A stretch of 64,000 bases of DNA from Streptomyces shenzhenensis (GTDB lineage Bacteria; Actinomycetota; Actinomycetes; Streptomycetales; Streptomycetaceae), in NCBI RefSeq assembly GCF_021462265.1, contig NZ_JAJONF010000008.1, forward strand, positions 62,001 to 126,000. Reading direction: 5' to 3'. A model generated the notes under the pieces. That model was not told where the DNA came from and did not search any database. It worked only from the letters and a program-made list of their open reading frames with translations. Shown one piece after another: positions 9,357 to 18,347 of the stretch (positions within the stretch are counted from its first letter, which is position 1; each line of letters opens with the position of its first letter). The position numbers and the translations under genes are program-made.

Positions 9357-10229
9357 ATGAGAGATACACCTCGCCCACAGGGGACTGTGGGCGATTTCAG
9401 GACGGGGCCTCCCCAGCTTCGACCTGGTCGTGCCCTCGCGCACACAACCGGTGCCTCCGGCCCCGGATCTCCTCACCGATCGGACAGTCGCCCGCCCCAA
9501 ACCCCCCGGGGCGCGCGGCATTCCGATCCGGACGGCCGCCCCGGAACCACCCCCCCTGTTCCGGGGCGGCCGACCTCCTTCCTCCGTTTTCCCCTCATGG
9601 GACTTCTGGGACTGCTGGGCCTGCCGGCCCTCCTGTTCGCGCTGATCACCTGGCAGGTCGTGGCCCACGGCCCGCTGCTCCGCCTGGACAGCCGCCTGAG
9701 CAGCGCACTCGTCCACCCGGACCGGTTCTCCGAACTTCTCGCCGACCTCGGGAACGTGCAGATCGCGGTCCCGGTCCTGGTGCTCGTCATCGGCTACGCC
9801 GCCTGGCGCGGCCGTGCCGCCGGTACAGACCGCTGGTGGCTGCCGCCCACGGCCGCCGCCGTCCTGATGGCCCTGGTCCCGGCGATCATCGTGCCGCTCA
9901 AGGACTGGACCGCCCGCCCGGGCACTCCGGTGGTGCCCCCGGCGGTCGGTTACTTCCCCTCCGGCCACACGGCGACGGCGGCGATCGCGTACGGCTCCGC
10001 GACGCTGCTCCTTCTCCCCTGGCTCGTCTCCGCCGCCGCCCGCCGGGCCGCCGCCGCCGGCTGCGCGGCACTCGTCCTCGGCGTCTCCTACGGTCTGGTC
10101 CGCCGCGGCTGGCACTGGCCGCTGGACGTGGTGGCCAGCTGGTGCCTGGCCACCGTCCTGCTGACGGCACTGGGAGTGCTGCTCACCTGGAGCACGCGCC
10201 GAGGTTCACCCCCACCGCCCACCGCCTGA
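9357..10229 (+). CDS. PAP2 superfamily membrane phosphatase
   Basis: About 290 residues. A hydrophilic proline-rich N-terminus of about 80 residues is followed by several membrane segments (LLGLPALLFALITW, VAVPVLVLVIGYAAW and others). Lipid phosphatase motifs appear in order: KDWTARP, FPSGHTAT and VRRGWHWPLD with the H-x3-D pair. The first motif has a shorter K-to-RP spacing than the usual six residues. PAP2 enzymes remove phosphate from phosphatidic acid, undecaprenyl pyrophosphate or similar lipids at the outer face of the membrane. The start at 9357 follows the -10-like TAGGTT; an internal ATG at 9597, just before the first membrane segment, is an alternative. The substrate is unknown. Confidence 0.8.
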   Translation: MRDTPRPQGTVGDFRTGPPQLRPGRALAHTTGASGPGSPHRSDSRPPQTPRGARHSDPDGRPGTTPPVPGRPTSFLRFPLMGLLGLLGLPALLFALITWQVVAHGPLLRLDSRLSSALVHPDRFSELLADLGNVQIAVPVLVLVIGYAAWRGRAAGTDRWWLPPTAAAVLMALVPAIIVPLKDWTARPGTPVVPPAVGYFPSGHTATAAIAYGSATLLLLPWLVSAAARRAAAAGCAALVLGVSYGLVRRGWHWPLDVVASWCLATVLLTALGVLLTWSTRRGSPPPPTA

Positions 10230-10284
10230 GGTCGCCCTCGGGCCCGCGGACGCGCCGCGCGGACCGGATCACACTTCGCCGGGC

Positions 10285-11712
10285 TCAGCTGTCGAAGCCG
10301 AGCCCGAGCCGGTCCATCGTCCGCAGCCACAGGTTGCGGCGGCCGCCATGGGCGTCGGCGCGGGCCAGCGACCACTTGGTGAGCGCGATGCCGGTCCAGG
10401 CGAACGGCTCGGGCGGGAACGGCAGCGGCTTCTTGCGGACCATCTCGAGCCGGGTGCGCTCGGTCTCCTCCCCGGCCAGCAGGTCCAGCATCACGTCGGC
10501 CCCGAAGCGGGTGGCGCCGACGCCGAGGCCGGTGTAGCCCGCCGCGTACGCGACCTTCCCCTGGTGCGCGGTGCCGAAGAACGCGGAGAAGCGGGAGCAG
10601 GTGTCGATGGCCCCGCCCCAGGCGTGTGTGAAGCGGACGCCCTCCAGCTGCGGGAAGCAGGTGAAGAAGTGCTCGGCGAGCTTGGCGTAGGTCTCCGGGC
10701 GGTCGTCGTACTCACGGCGCACCCGGCCGCCGTAGTGGTGGACGGCGTCGTAACCGCCCCACAGGATGCGGTTGTCGGCCGAGAGGCGGAAGTAGTGGAA
10801 CTGGTTGGCGGAGTCGCCGAGACCCTGCCGGTTCTTCCAGCCGATCGCGCCCAGCTGCTCGGCGGTGAGCGGCTCGGTCATCAGGGCGTAGTCGTAGACC
10901 GGCACGGTGTAGGCGCGGACCCGCTTGATCAGGTTCGGGAAGATGTTGGTGGCGAGCGCGACCTGCCGGGCGCGGACCGAGCCGTACGGGGTGCGGACGG
11001 CCATGCCGGCGCCGTACACCCGCAGGGCGAGGGCGGGTGTGTGCTCGTACACCCGGACGCCGAGCGCGAGGCAGGCCTGCTTGAGGCCCCAGGCGAGCTT
11101 GGCCGGGTGCAGCATGGCCACGCCGTGACGGTCGTACAGGCCCGCCTCGAAGGTGGGCGAGGCGACCTGCTCGCGCACCGCGTCGGCGTCGAGGAACTCG
11201 ATGCCGTCCGCGAGGCCCTGCCGCTCCAGTTCCCGGTGCCAGTCGCGCAGCGCCGAGGCCTGGTAGGTCTCGGTCGCGACGTCGATCTCGCCGGTGCGTT
11301 CGAACTCGCAGTCGATGCCGTGCCGGGCGACGGCGGCCTCGATCTCGTCGAGGTTGCGCCGGCCCAGCTCCTGCAGACGGTGGATCTCCTCGGGCCAGCG
11401 GGCGAGGCCGTTGGGCAGCCCGTGGGTGAGGGAGGCGGCGCAGAAGCCGCCGTTGCGGCCCGAGGCGGCCCAGCCCACCTCGTGGCCTTCCAGCAGGACC
11501 ACATCGCGCCCGGGATCGCGCTCCTTGGCGTTGAGCGCGGTCCACAGTCCGCTGTAGCCGCCGCCGACGACCAGCAGGTCGCAGGTGTCGGCGCCGGTCA
11601 GCGCGGGCTCGGGGTGGGGCTTGCCGGGGTCTTCCAGCCAGTACGGGACCGGCTGTGCTTCGGAGAGGGACTTGGTCCAGTTTGCCTGACGGCTCATGGC
11701 GCTCGGGGCCAT
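10285..11712 (-). CDS. FAD-dependent oxidoreductase, gamma-glutamylputrescine oxidase-like
   Basis: A 475-residue DAO-family flavoenzyme with the dinucleotide motif VVGGGYSGLWTALN near residue 50 and ASGRNGGFCAASLTHG. The N-terminus YWLEDP matches the PuuB group of gamma-glutamylputrescine oxidases. Such enzymes oxidise an amine to the aldehyde with release of ammonia and peroxide. It is the last gene of the operon that begins with an aldehyde dehydrogenase and potDABC, 30 bp after potC, which fits putrescine degradation. The start at 11712 has AGGGAG 8 nt upstream. Whether free or glutamylated putrescine is used cannot be read from the sequence. Confidence 0.85.
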   Translation of the reverse strand: MAPSAMSRQANWTKSLSEAQPVPYWLEDPGKPHPEPALTGADTCDLLVVGGGYSGLWTALNAKERDPGRDVVLLEGHEVGWAASGRNGGFCAASLTHGLPNGLARWPEEIHRLQELGRRNLDEIEAAVARHGIDCEFERTGEIDVATETYQASALRDWHRELERQGLADGIEFLDADAVREQVASPTFEAGLYDRHGVAMLHPAKLAWGLKQACLALGVRVYEHTPALALRVYGAGMAVRTPYGSVRARQVALATNIFPNLIKRVRAYTVPVYDYALMTEPLTAEQLGAIGWKNRQGLGDSANQFHYFRLSADNRILWGGYDAVHHYGGRVRREYDDRPETYAKLAEHFFTCFPQLEGVRFTHAWGGAIDTCSRFSAFFGTAHQGKVAYAAGYTGLGVGATRFGADVMLDLLAGEETERTRLEMVRKKPLPFPPEPFAWTGIALTKWSLARADAHGGRRNLWLRTMDRLGLGFDS

Positions 11713-11742
11713 GATTTCAACTCCCTACGGATTCATCTGGGG

Positions 11743-12543
11743 TTATGCCTTTTGCCTGTTGCGGCGGTTGGTGACGAGCATCGAGGTCAGGACGAGCAGT
11801 ACGGCGAGCAGGAACATGGCCGTACCGATGACATTGATCTGGACGGGGGTGCCGCGCTGTGCCGAACCCCAGACGAACATGGGGAAGGTGACGGTGGAGC
11901 CCGCGTTGAAATTGGTGATGATGAAATCGTCGAAGGAGAGCGCGAAGGAGAGCAGCGCGCCCGCCGCGATTCCGGGGGCCGCGATGGGGAGGGTGACCCG
12001 GAGGAAGGTCTGCGCCGGTCCGGCGTACAGGTCCCGGGCGGCCTCCTCCAGGCGCGGGTCCATCGACATCACGCGCGCCTTGACCGCGGTGACGACGAAG
12101 CTGAGGCAGAACATGATGTGGGCGATCAGGATGGTGTAGAAGCCGAGCTGCGCGCCCATGTTGAGGAACAGGGTGAGCAGCGAGGCCGCCATGACGACCT
12201 CGGGCATCGCCATCGGCAGGAAGATCAGCGAGTTGACGGCGCCGCGGGCGCGGAACCGGTAGCGGACCAGCGCGAAGGCGATCATCGTGCCGAGCACGGT
12301 GGCGCCGATGGTCGCCAGGGCGGCGATCCGGAGGCTGATGGAGAGCGAGCCGCACATGTCGGCGACGCCGCACGGCTGCTTCCAGGCGTCGAGCGAGAAC
12401 TGCTGCCATTCGTAGTTGAAGCGCCCCTTCGGTCTGTTGAAGGAGAACACCGTGACGACGACGTTCGGAAGCAGGAGATATCCGAGGGTCAGCAGTCCCG
12501 CGATGACGACGAGATTCTTCTTGAGCCAGTTGACGAAGGGCAT
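11743..12543 (-). CDS. potC: Spermidine/putrescine ABC transporter permease PotC
   Basis: A 266-residue inner-membrane permease with about six transmembrane segments. The EAA loop that docks on the ATPase is EAARDLYAGPAQTFLRVTLP, followed by LSFALSFDDFIITNF, typical of PotC. Its start codon directly abuts the potB stop (12544-12546), so translation is probably coupled. It works with PotA, PotB and PotD. Confidence 0.92.
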   Translation of the reverse strand: MPFVNWLKKNLVVIAGLLTLGYLLLPNVVVTVFSFNRPKGRFNYEWQQFSLDAWKQPCGVADMCGSLSISLRIAALATIGATVLGTMIAFALVRYRFRARGAVNSLIFLPMAMPEVVMAASLLTLFLNMGAQLGFYTILIAHIMFCLSFVVTAVKARVMSMDPRLEEAARDLYAGPAQTFLRVTLPIAAPGIAAGALLSFALSFDDFIITNFNAGSTVTFPMFVWGSAQRGTPVQINVIGTAMFLLAVLLVLTSMLVTNRRNRQKA

Positions 12544-13476
12544 TTAGACCAGATCCTCCGTCCCGGACCGGCGAATGTAGAAGGTGACCATGGCGAGGAT
12601 CGCGGCCATGAGGATGAAGGAGAGCGCGGCCGCTGTCGGGTAGTCGAGAATCCGCAGGAACTGCGTCTGGATCACGTTTCCGATCATGCGGGTGTCGGTG
12701 GAGCCGAGGAGTTCGGCGTTGACGTAGTCACCGGCGGCCGGGATGAAGGTCAGCAGCGTGCCGGAGACCACGCCCGGCATCGACAGCGGGAAGGTGACCT
12801 TCCGGAACGTCGTCCACGGCTTGGCGTACAGGTCGCCGGCGGCCTCGTGCAGCCGTCCGTCGATCCGCTCCAGCGAGGTGTAGAGCGGCAGGATCATGAA
12901 CGGCAGGAAGTTGTACGTCAGACCGCAGACCACGGCGAGCGGTGTGGCCAGCACCCGGTCGCCGGCCGTCCAGCCGAGGAAGTCCGTGAGACTCAGGATG
13001 TGCAGCGAGTTCAGGACGTGCACGACCGGGCCGTTGTCGGCCAGGATCGTCTTCCAGGCCAGGGTGCGGATCAGGAAGCTGGTGAAGAACGGCGCGATCA
13101 CCAGGATCATGATCAGGTTCCGCCAGCGTCCGGCGCGGAAGGCGATCAGGTAGGCCAGCGGGTAGCCGAGCAGCAGACACAGCACGGTCGCGGCGGCCGC
13201 GTAGAAGACGGACCTGAGGAACTGCGGCCAGTACTCGCTCAGCGCGTCCCAGTAGGTCGCGAAGTGCCAGGTGACCTTGTAGCCCTCTTCCAGGGAGCCC
13301 GTCTGGATGGACGTGGACGCCTGGTAGACCATCGGCAGGGCGAAGAAGACGACCAGCCAGAGGATGCCGGGCAGCAGCAGCCAGTAGGGAGTCCACTTGC
13401 CGCGCCTGCGCGGGGACTTCGCCTTCTCGGGTTCGGCGGGCGCCAGGGGCGGGGGCGCCTCGGAGAGCGTGGCCAT
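12544..13476 (-). CDS. potB: Spermidine/putrescine ABC transporter permease PotB
   Basis: A 310-residue permease. A positively charged cytoplasmic N-terminus (KSPRRRGKWTPYW) precedes the first membrane segment. The EAA loop is HEAAGDLYAKPWTTFRKVTFP, and the following FIPAAGDYVNAELLG is characteristic of the PotB type. The start overlaps the potA stop by one base (TGATG at 13478-13474). It pairs with PotC to form the channel. Confidence 0.92.
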   Translation of the reverse strand: MATLSEAPPPLAPAEPEKAKSPRRRGKWTPYWLLLPGILWLVVFFALPMVYQASTSIQTGSLEEGYKVTWHFATYWDALSEYWPQFLRSVFYAAAATVLCLLLGYPLAYLIAFRAGRWRNLIMILVIAPFFTSFLIRTLAWKTILADNGPVVHVLNSLHILSLTDFLGWTAGDRVLATPLAVVCGLTYNFLPFMILPLYTSLERIDGRLHEAAGDLYAKPWTTFRKVTFPLSMPGVVSGTLLTFIPAAGDYVNAELLGSTDTRMIGNVIQTQFLRILDYPTAAALSFILMAAILAMVTFYIRRSGTEDLV

Positions 13477-14621
13477 CAGGCGGCCTCCTCCTCGGTGCCG
13501 GCGTCGATGTCCTGGGCGGCGTCGAGACCGAAGGTGTGGGCCGGACTCCAGTGCAGGACGACGTCGGCGCCCGGCACGAGCCGGCCGTCGCGTTCGACGT
13601 TCTGCACGTACACCGCGAATTCTTCGCAGACCGGGCTGTCGATGACGTACTGCGTGGAGACACCGATGAAACTGGCGTCGACGACCTTGCCGGTGATCCG
13701 GTTGCGGCCCTCGGGCACCGATCCCGCGTCGTCCGCGTGGGTGAGGGAGATCTTCTCGGGCCGGATCCCGACCAGCACCTTGCCGCCGTTCGTGGTCGGC
13801 GCCGAACATCGCGCGCCGGGCAGCACCAGCTTCCCGCCGCCGGCCCTCAGGACGATGTCGTCGCCGTTCTTCGTGTCGACCTCGGCCTCGATCAGGTTCG
13901 AGGTGCCGAGGAAGTTCGCCACGAAGGTGGTGTTCGGGTTCTCGTAGAGATCGGCCGGCGAGCCGAGCTGCTCGACGCGCCCCGCGTTCATCACGGCGAC
14001 CGTGTCGGCCATGGTCATGGCCTCCTCCTGGTCGTGCGTGACGTGGATGAAGGTGATGCCGACCTCGGTCTGTATCCGCTTGAGCTCCAGCTGCATCTGG
14101 CGGCGCAGCTTGAGGTCGAGGGCACCGAGCGGCTCGTCGAGGAGGAGCACCTTGGGGTGGTTGATGAGGGCCCGCGCCACCGCGACCCGCTGCTGCTGGC
14201 CGCCGGAGAGCTGGTGCGGTTTCTTGCGCGCCTGCTCGCCGAGCTGGACCAGCTCCAGCATCTCCTCGACCTGCTTCTTCACGCTCTTGATGCCGCGCCG
14301 GCGCAGACCGAAGGCGACGTTCTCGAAGATGTCGAGGTGCGGGAAGAGGGCGTACGACTGGAAGACCGTGTTCACCGGCCTCTTGTACGGCGGCAGATGG
14401 GTCACGTCCTGGTCGCCGAGGTGCACGGTGCCGCTGGTCGGCTCCTCCAGCCCCGCGATCATGCGCAGGGTGGTGGTCTTGCCGCAGCCGGAGGCACCGA
14501 GGAGGGCGAAGAAGGAGCCCTGCGGCACGGTCAGGTCCATGGGCTGTACGGCGGTGAAGCCGTTGTCGTAGGTCTTGCCGATGCCGGTGAGGCGGACGTC
14601 GCCGCTGCTGTCTGTCGTCAT
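13476..14621 (-). CDS. potA: Spermidine/putrescine ABC transporter ATP-binding protein PotA
   Basis: A 381-residue ATPase with Walker [15 protein letters not shown]-loop, signature [15 protein letters not shown], Walker [12 protein letters not shown] and the switch histidine in [17 protein letters not shown]-type regulatory domain fills the C-terminal 130 residues ([10 protein letters not shown]). It starts 7 bp after the potD stop and powers import through PotB and PotC. Confidence 0.93.
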   Translation of the reverse strand: MTTDSSGDVRLTGIGKTYDNGFTAVQPMDLTVPQGSFFALLGASGCGKTTTLRMIAGLEEPTSGTVHLGDQDVTHLPPYKRPVNTVFQSYALFPHLDIFENVAFGLRRRGIKSVKKQVEEMLELVQLGEQARKKPHQLSGGQQQRVAVARALINHPKVLLLDEPLGALDLKLRRQMQLELKRIQTEVGITFIHVTHDQEEAMTMADTVAVMNAGRVEQLGSPADLYENPNTTFVANFLGTSNLIEAEVDTKNGDDIVLRAGGGKLVLPGARCSAPTTNGGKVLVGIRPEKISLTHADDAGSVPEGRNRITGKVVDASFIGVSTQYVIDSPVCEEFAVYVQNVERDGRLVPGADVVLHWSPAHTFGLDAAQDIDAGTEEEAA

Positions 14622-14628
14622 GATGTCG

Positions 14629-15864
14629 TCACGCCCCTGTGAGCTTCGCGAACTTCTGCTGGTAGGCCGTCTCTTCCTTCGAGCTCAGGGCGCGGAAGGA
14701 ACGGGACTTGGCCCCCATGGCTTTGTCGGGAACGATCAGCGGATTGCTGGCCGCCGACTTGTCGATCTTGGCAAGGTACGGCTTCACGTCCGCGACCGGA
14801 CTGACGTAGTTGACGTACGCGGAGAGTTCGGCGGCCGGTTCGGGCTCGTAGTAGTAGTCGATGAGCCGCTCGGCGTTCGTCTTGTGGCGCGCCTTGTTGG
14901 GGATCAGCAGGTTGTCGGTCGACGTCATGTAGCCGCTGTCCGGGATGACGTACCCGACGTGCGGGTTGTCGGCCTGCAGCTGCACGATGTCGCCGCCCCA
15001 GGCGACACAGGCCGCCAGGTCGCCCTTGCTGAGGTCGGAGGTGTAGTCGTTGCCGGTGAACCGGCGGATCTGCCCCTTGTCGACGGCCTTCTGCAGCCGG
15101 GCGATCACCGCGTCGTAGTTGTCGCTGGTGAACTTCCCCGGGTCGATGCCCATGTCGAGCATGGTCATGCCGACGGTGTCGCGCATCTCGGTCAGCAGGC
15201 CGACCCGGCCCTTGAGGGCGGGGTTGTCGAGCAGGTCGGAGACCGACTTCACCTCGACGCCGTTCAGCGCCTTCTTGTTGAAGGCGACGACCGTCGAGAT
15301 GCCCTGCCAGGGGTAGGAGTACGCCCGGCCCGGGTCCCAGTCGGGGCTGCGGAACTGGTCCGACAGGTTGGCGAAGGCGTGCGGCAGGTTCGACGCGTCC
15401 AGCTTCTGGACGTAGCCGAGCCGGATCATGCGGGCGGCCAGCCAGTCGGTGAGGACGATCAGGTCCCGGCCGGTGTCCTGGCCGGCGGCGAGCTGCGGCT
15501 GGATCTTGCCGAAGAACTCGTCGTTGTCGTTGATGTCCTCGGTGTACTTGACCGTGATGCCGGTCCGCTTGCGGAACGCGTCCAGGGTGGGGTGGACCTT
15601 TCCGCTGTCGTCGACGTCGATGTACTCGGGCCAGTTGGAGAAGTTGACGACCTTCTCCGTGGCCGAGTGGTCGTCGGCGGAGACCCCGCCCTGGGACTTG
15701 CCTGCCGCGGGGATGCCGCAGGCGCTCAGCGCCCCGGCACCGCCCACCGCGAGCGCGCCGCCCAGGAACGACCGGCGGGCCAGAGCGGCCCGGCCGGAGC
15801 GGAGACTGCGCCGCATGGCGGCCGCTTCGACCGGGGTCGGGCGGTCGGGCTCGTACTGCCTCAT
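14629..15864 (-). CDS. potD: Polyamine-binding lipoprotein PotD
   Basis: A 411-residue extracellular substrate-binding protein. The N-terminus carries a signal peptide with an arginine pair (LARRSFLGGALAVG) and a lipobox LSAC, so it is probably lipid-anchored after secretion. The mature part has PotD motifs: NFSNWPEYIDVDD, INDNDEFFGKI, and the conserved RRFTGNDYTSDL and YVIPDSGYM. It delivers putrescine or spermidine to PotABC. The gene lies 52 bp after the aldehyde dehydrogenase. A close paralogue without a transporter lies at 31963-33156. Confidence 0.92.
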   Translation of the reverse strand: MRQYEPDRPTPVEAAAMRRSLRSGRAALARRSFLGGALAVGGAGALSACGIPAAGKSQGGVSADDHSATEKVVNFSNWPEYIDVDDSGKVHPTLDAFRKRTGITVKYTEDINDNDEFFGKIQPQLAAGQDTGRDLIVLTDWLAARMIRLGYVQKLDASNLPHAFANLSDQFRSPDWDPGRAYSYPWQGISTVVAFNKKALNGVEVKSVSDLLDNPALKGRVGLLTEMRDTVGMTMLDMGIDPGKFTSDNYDAVIARLQKAVDKGQIRRFTGNDYTSDLSKGDLAACVAWGGDIVQLQADNPHVGYVIPDSGYMTSTDNLLIPNKARHKTNAERLIDYYYEPEPAAELSAYVNYVSPVADVKPYLAKIDKSAASNPLIVPDKAMGAKSRSFRALSSKEETAYQQKFAKLTGA

Positions 15865-15916
15865 ACGCTTGCTGCCCTTTCGGGAAGGGGGCCGTGACGA
15901 ACGGCCGGAGTAGTGA

Positions 15917-17452
15917 CTATCGGTCCCCGAAGATCGTGCGGTGCCAGTCCTTCCGCGGCACCGCCGTATTGTCGAACATAACGTGCTTGACCTGGGTGTA
16001 CTCCTCGAACGAGTACACCGACATGTCCTTGCCGAAGCCGGACGCCTTGTAGCCGCCGTGCGGCATCTCGCTGATGATCGGAATGTGGTCGTTGACCCAC
16101 ACGCACCCCGCCTTGATCTCGCGGGTCGCCCGGTTCGCCCGGTAGACGCCGGTGGTCCACGCCGAGGCGGCCAGGCCGTAGGGGGTGTCGTTGGCCAGCC
16201 GGATGCCCTCATCATCACTGTCGAACGGCAGGACGACCAGCACCGGACCGAAGATCTCGGACTGGACGATCTCGCTGTCCTGCGGCGCGTCGGCGATCAG
16301 GGTGGGCCGATAGTACGCGCCGTTCTTGAGCTCCCCCTGCGGCGGCTCACCGCCGGTCACCACGCGCGCGTAACCGCGCGCCCGCTCCACGAAGGCGGCG
16401 ACCCGGTCCCGCTGGGCGCGCGAGATCAGCGGCCCGAGATCGGTACCGGGAGCGAACGGATCGCCGAGCCGCACGGTCTCCATCAGCTCCGCCGTCCGCT
16501 CCACGAAGGCCTCGTAGAGCGGCCGCTGCACGTAGGCGCGGGTGGCGGCGGTGCAGTCCTGCCCGGTGTTGATGAGCGCCCCGGCCACGGCACCGTGCAC
16601 GGCCGCCTCGAGGTCGGCGTCGTCGAACACCACGAAGGGAGCCTTGCCGCCGAGCTCCAGGTGCAGCCGCTTGACGGTCGCGGTCGCGACCTCGGCGACC
16701 CGCTTGCCGACACCGGTGGAGCCGGTGAAGGACGTCATGGCGACGTCGGGGTGCCCGACGAGGTGCTCACCGGCCTCCTTCCCCGTCCCGGTGACGATGT
16801 TGACGACCCCGTCGGGGATACCGGCGAGGGTGGCGGCCTCGGCGAAGAGCAGCGAGGTCAGCGGGGTCAGCTCGGCCGGCTTCAGCACGACGGTGTTGCC
16901 GGCGGCGATCGCCGGGAGGATCTTCCAGGCGGCCATCTGGAGCGGATAGTTCCAGGGCGCGATCGACCCGACGACGCCGATCGGCTCCCGGCGGACGTAC
17001 GACGTGTGGTCGCCGGAGTACTCGGCGGCGGCCTGCCCCTGCAGATGCCGGGCCGCCCCCGCGAAGAACGCGGTGTTGTCGATGGTCCCCGGTACGTCGA
17101 ACTCGCGCGTGAGCTTCAGCGGCTTGCCGCACTGGAGGGACTCGGCACGGGCGAATTCCTCGGCGCGGTCGGCGAGCACGGCGGCGAACCGGTGCAGCGC
17201 GTCGGACCGCTCACCGGGGGTGGTGGCGGCCCAGCCCGGGAAGGCGTCCCGCGCGGCGGCGACGGCCCGGTCGACGTCCTCGGTGCCGGCCAGCTCGTAC
17301 GTGTACACGTCCATGCCGGTGGCCGGGTCGACGACGGCGTGGGTACGGCCCGACGTGCCCTTGGCGAACCGTCCCGCGATGTACTGCGCGCCGCCGGCGA
17401 GCCGCTCCTGTGCGGGGAAGGTCTCCGGGGTGGCTGTGCCCGGGTTGTCCAT
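15917..17452 (-). CDS. Aldehyde dehydrogenase, probable gamma-aminobutyraldehyde dehydrogenase
   Basis: A 511-residue enzyme. The catalytic cysteine is in NTGQDCTAATR and the glutamate in LHLELGGKAPFVV. The full NAD site is visible (IAPWNYPLQMAAWK, VLKPAELTPL, FTGSTGVGKRV). It is closest in motif to betaine/aminobutyraldehyde dehydrogenases. As first gene of the potDABC-oxidase operon it most likely turns 4-aminobutyraldehyde, or its glutamyl form, into GABA. GGAGGAG lies 7 nt before the ATG. The promoter region contains a 10-bp-arm palindrome (17554-17589). Confidence 0.88.
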   Translation of the reverse strand: MDNPGTATPETFPAQERLAGGAQYIAGRFAKGTSGRTHAVVDPATGMDVYTYELAGTEDVDRAVAAARDAFPGWAATTPGERSDALHRFAAVLADRAEEFARAESLQCGKPLKLTREFDVPGTIDNTAFFAGAARHLQGQAAAEYSGDHTSYVRREPIGVVGSIAPWNYPLQMAAWKILPAIAAGNTVVLKPAELTPLTSLLFAEAATLAGIPDGVVNIVTGTGKEAGEHLVGHPDVAMTSFTGSTGVGKRVAEVATATVKRLHLELGGKAPFVVFDDADLEAAVHGAVAGALINTGQDCTAATRAYVQRPLYEAFVERTAELMETVRLGDPFAPGTDLGPLISRAQRDRVAAFVERARGYARVVTGGEPPQGELKNGAYYRPTLIADAPQDSEIVQSEIFGPVLVVLPFDSDDEGIRLANDTPYGLAASAWTTGVYRANRATREIKAGCVWVNDHIPIISEMPHGGYKASGFGKDMSVYSFEEYTQVKHVMFDNTAVPRKDWHRTIFGDR

Positions 17453-17553
17453 GTCGCTTCTCCTCCGCCGTCACCCCGTCCCGAGAGGCGGGTGGCGTAG
17501 CTCCAGCTGGATTTGACTGCCGATCCTGACAGAGCAGAAGGAGTGCAACAAGT

Positions 17554-17589
17554 GATTCCGTTGTTGCCTTTTGGTTAAGCAACGGAATC
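17554..17589. promoter_or_regulatory. Large inverted repeat upstream of the polyamine operon
   Basis: GATTCCGTTG (17554-17563) and CAACGGAATC (17580-17589) are perfect 10-bp arms separated by 16 bp of AT-richer DNA. It lies about 100 bp upstream of the first operon gene and 43 bp before the divergent NADAR gene. It is the best operator candidate for polyamine control in this block; the regulator is not identified. Confidence 0.6.
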
Positions 17590-17631
17590 TGTCAACCAGG
17601 TGTCGAGTAGGCAGCGAAAAGGAGGGACGGA

Positions 17632-18234
17632 GTGTCAGTGGTGCCTGCCAGACTGGCGTGCATGGCGGCGATCGATTCTGTGGAGGCCCTGATCAGGGCG
17701 GCCCAGGCGGGGGCCAGGATCAGGTACCTGCACTTCTGGGGACACCGGCCGAGGCCGGACGGGCGGGTGTCGGCGAGCTGTCTGAGCCAGTGGTGGCCGT
17801 CACGGTTCGTGGTCGACGGGGTGGAGTACGCGACCGCCGAGCACTGGATGATGGCGGGGAAGGCCCGGCTCTTCGGGGACGCGGAGGCCGAGCGTGCGGT
17901 CCTGGCGGCGAAGCATCCCGCGGAGGCGAAGAAGGCGGGCCGGCTGGTCCGCGGCTTCGACGAGGAGACATGGCGGCGGGAGCGCTTCGGGCTCGTGACC
18001 GAGGGCAGCGTGCACAAGTTCGCCGCCGACACCGGGCTACGGGACTTCCTGCTGGGCACCGGCGACCGGGTCCTGGTGGAGGCGAGCCCGGTGGACCGGA
18101 TATGGGGCATCGGCCTGACGGCGACGGACGCGGGGGCGGATGATCCGGAGCGGTGGCGGGGGCTGAACCTGCTGGGGTTCGCGTTGATGGCGGCGCGGGA
18201 GCGCCTGGCGGCGGAGGAGACCGGTTCCGCCTGA
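17632..18234 (+). CDS. NADAR domain protein (YbiA/DUF1768 family)
   Basis: 200 residues. The whole protein is a NADAR fold: LSQWWPSRFVVDGVEYATAE, HWMMAGKARLF, LVRGFDEETWRRERFG, LRDFLLGTGDRVLVEASP, RIWGIGLTA and WRGLNLLGFALM. NADAR proteins bind ADP-ribose-like ligands; known members hydrolyse early riboflavin intermediates or remove ADP-ribose from guanine in DNA. The GTG start is supported by AGGAGG at 17620-17625, 6 nt upstream. No DarT-like toxin gene is adjacent. It is transcribed divergently from the polyamine operon. Confidence 0.88.
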   Translation: MSVVPARLACMAAIDSVEALIRAAQAGARIRYLHFWGHRPRPDGRVSASCLSQWWPSRFVVDGVEYATAEHWMMAGKARLFGDAEAERAVLAAKHPAEAKKAGRLVRGFDEETWRRERFGLVTEGSVHKFAADTGLRDFLLGTGDRVLVEASPVDRIWGIGLTATDAGADDPERWRGLNLLGFALMAARERLAAEETGSA

Positions 18235-18273
18235 AGGGGCGCGTGGATTCCGCCGACGGGACCGGCCCTGCCT

Positions 18274-18335
18274 GAAGGGCCGCGGGGCTGTATCGATGTG
18301 CGGCTCCGCCGCGTGGGCGCGGCCGGCCCCCACCC
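18274..18335 (+). repeat. Streptomyces-type dispersed repeat, copy 1
   Basis: The core at 18294-18321 is 28 nt long and identical to the reverse complement of 52943-52970. Key part: CGATGTGCGGCTCCGCCGCG. Similarity continues upstream (AAGGGCCGCGG here, AAGGGGCGCGG in the other copy) and into a downstream CCCCCACC. It lies between the NADAR and DUF4190 genes, which converge here. Confidence 0.7.
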
Positions 18336-18347
18336 ACCCGGCGACCT

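Noticed and set aside
10348..13947. A 1199-codon open frame on the plus strand
   Set aside because: It lies opposite the potA-potB-potC and oxidase genes. Its composition (Gly, Asp, Arg, Val rich) is the mirror of high-GC codon bias and it has no domains.
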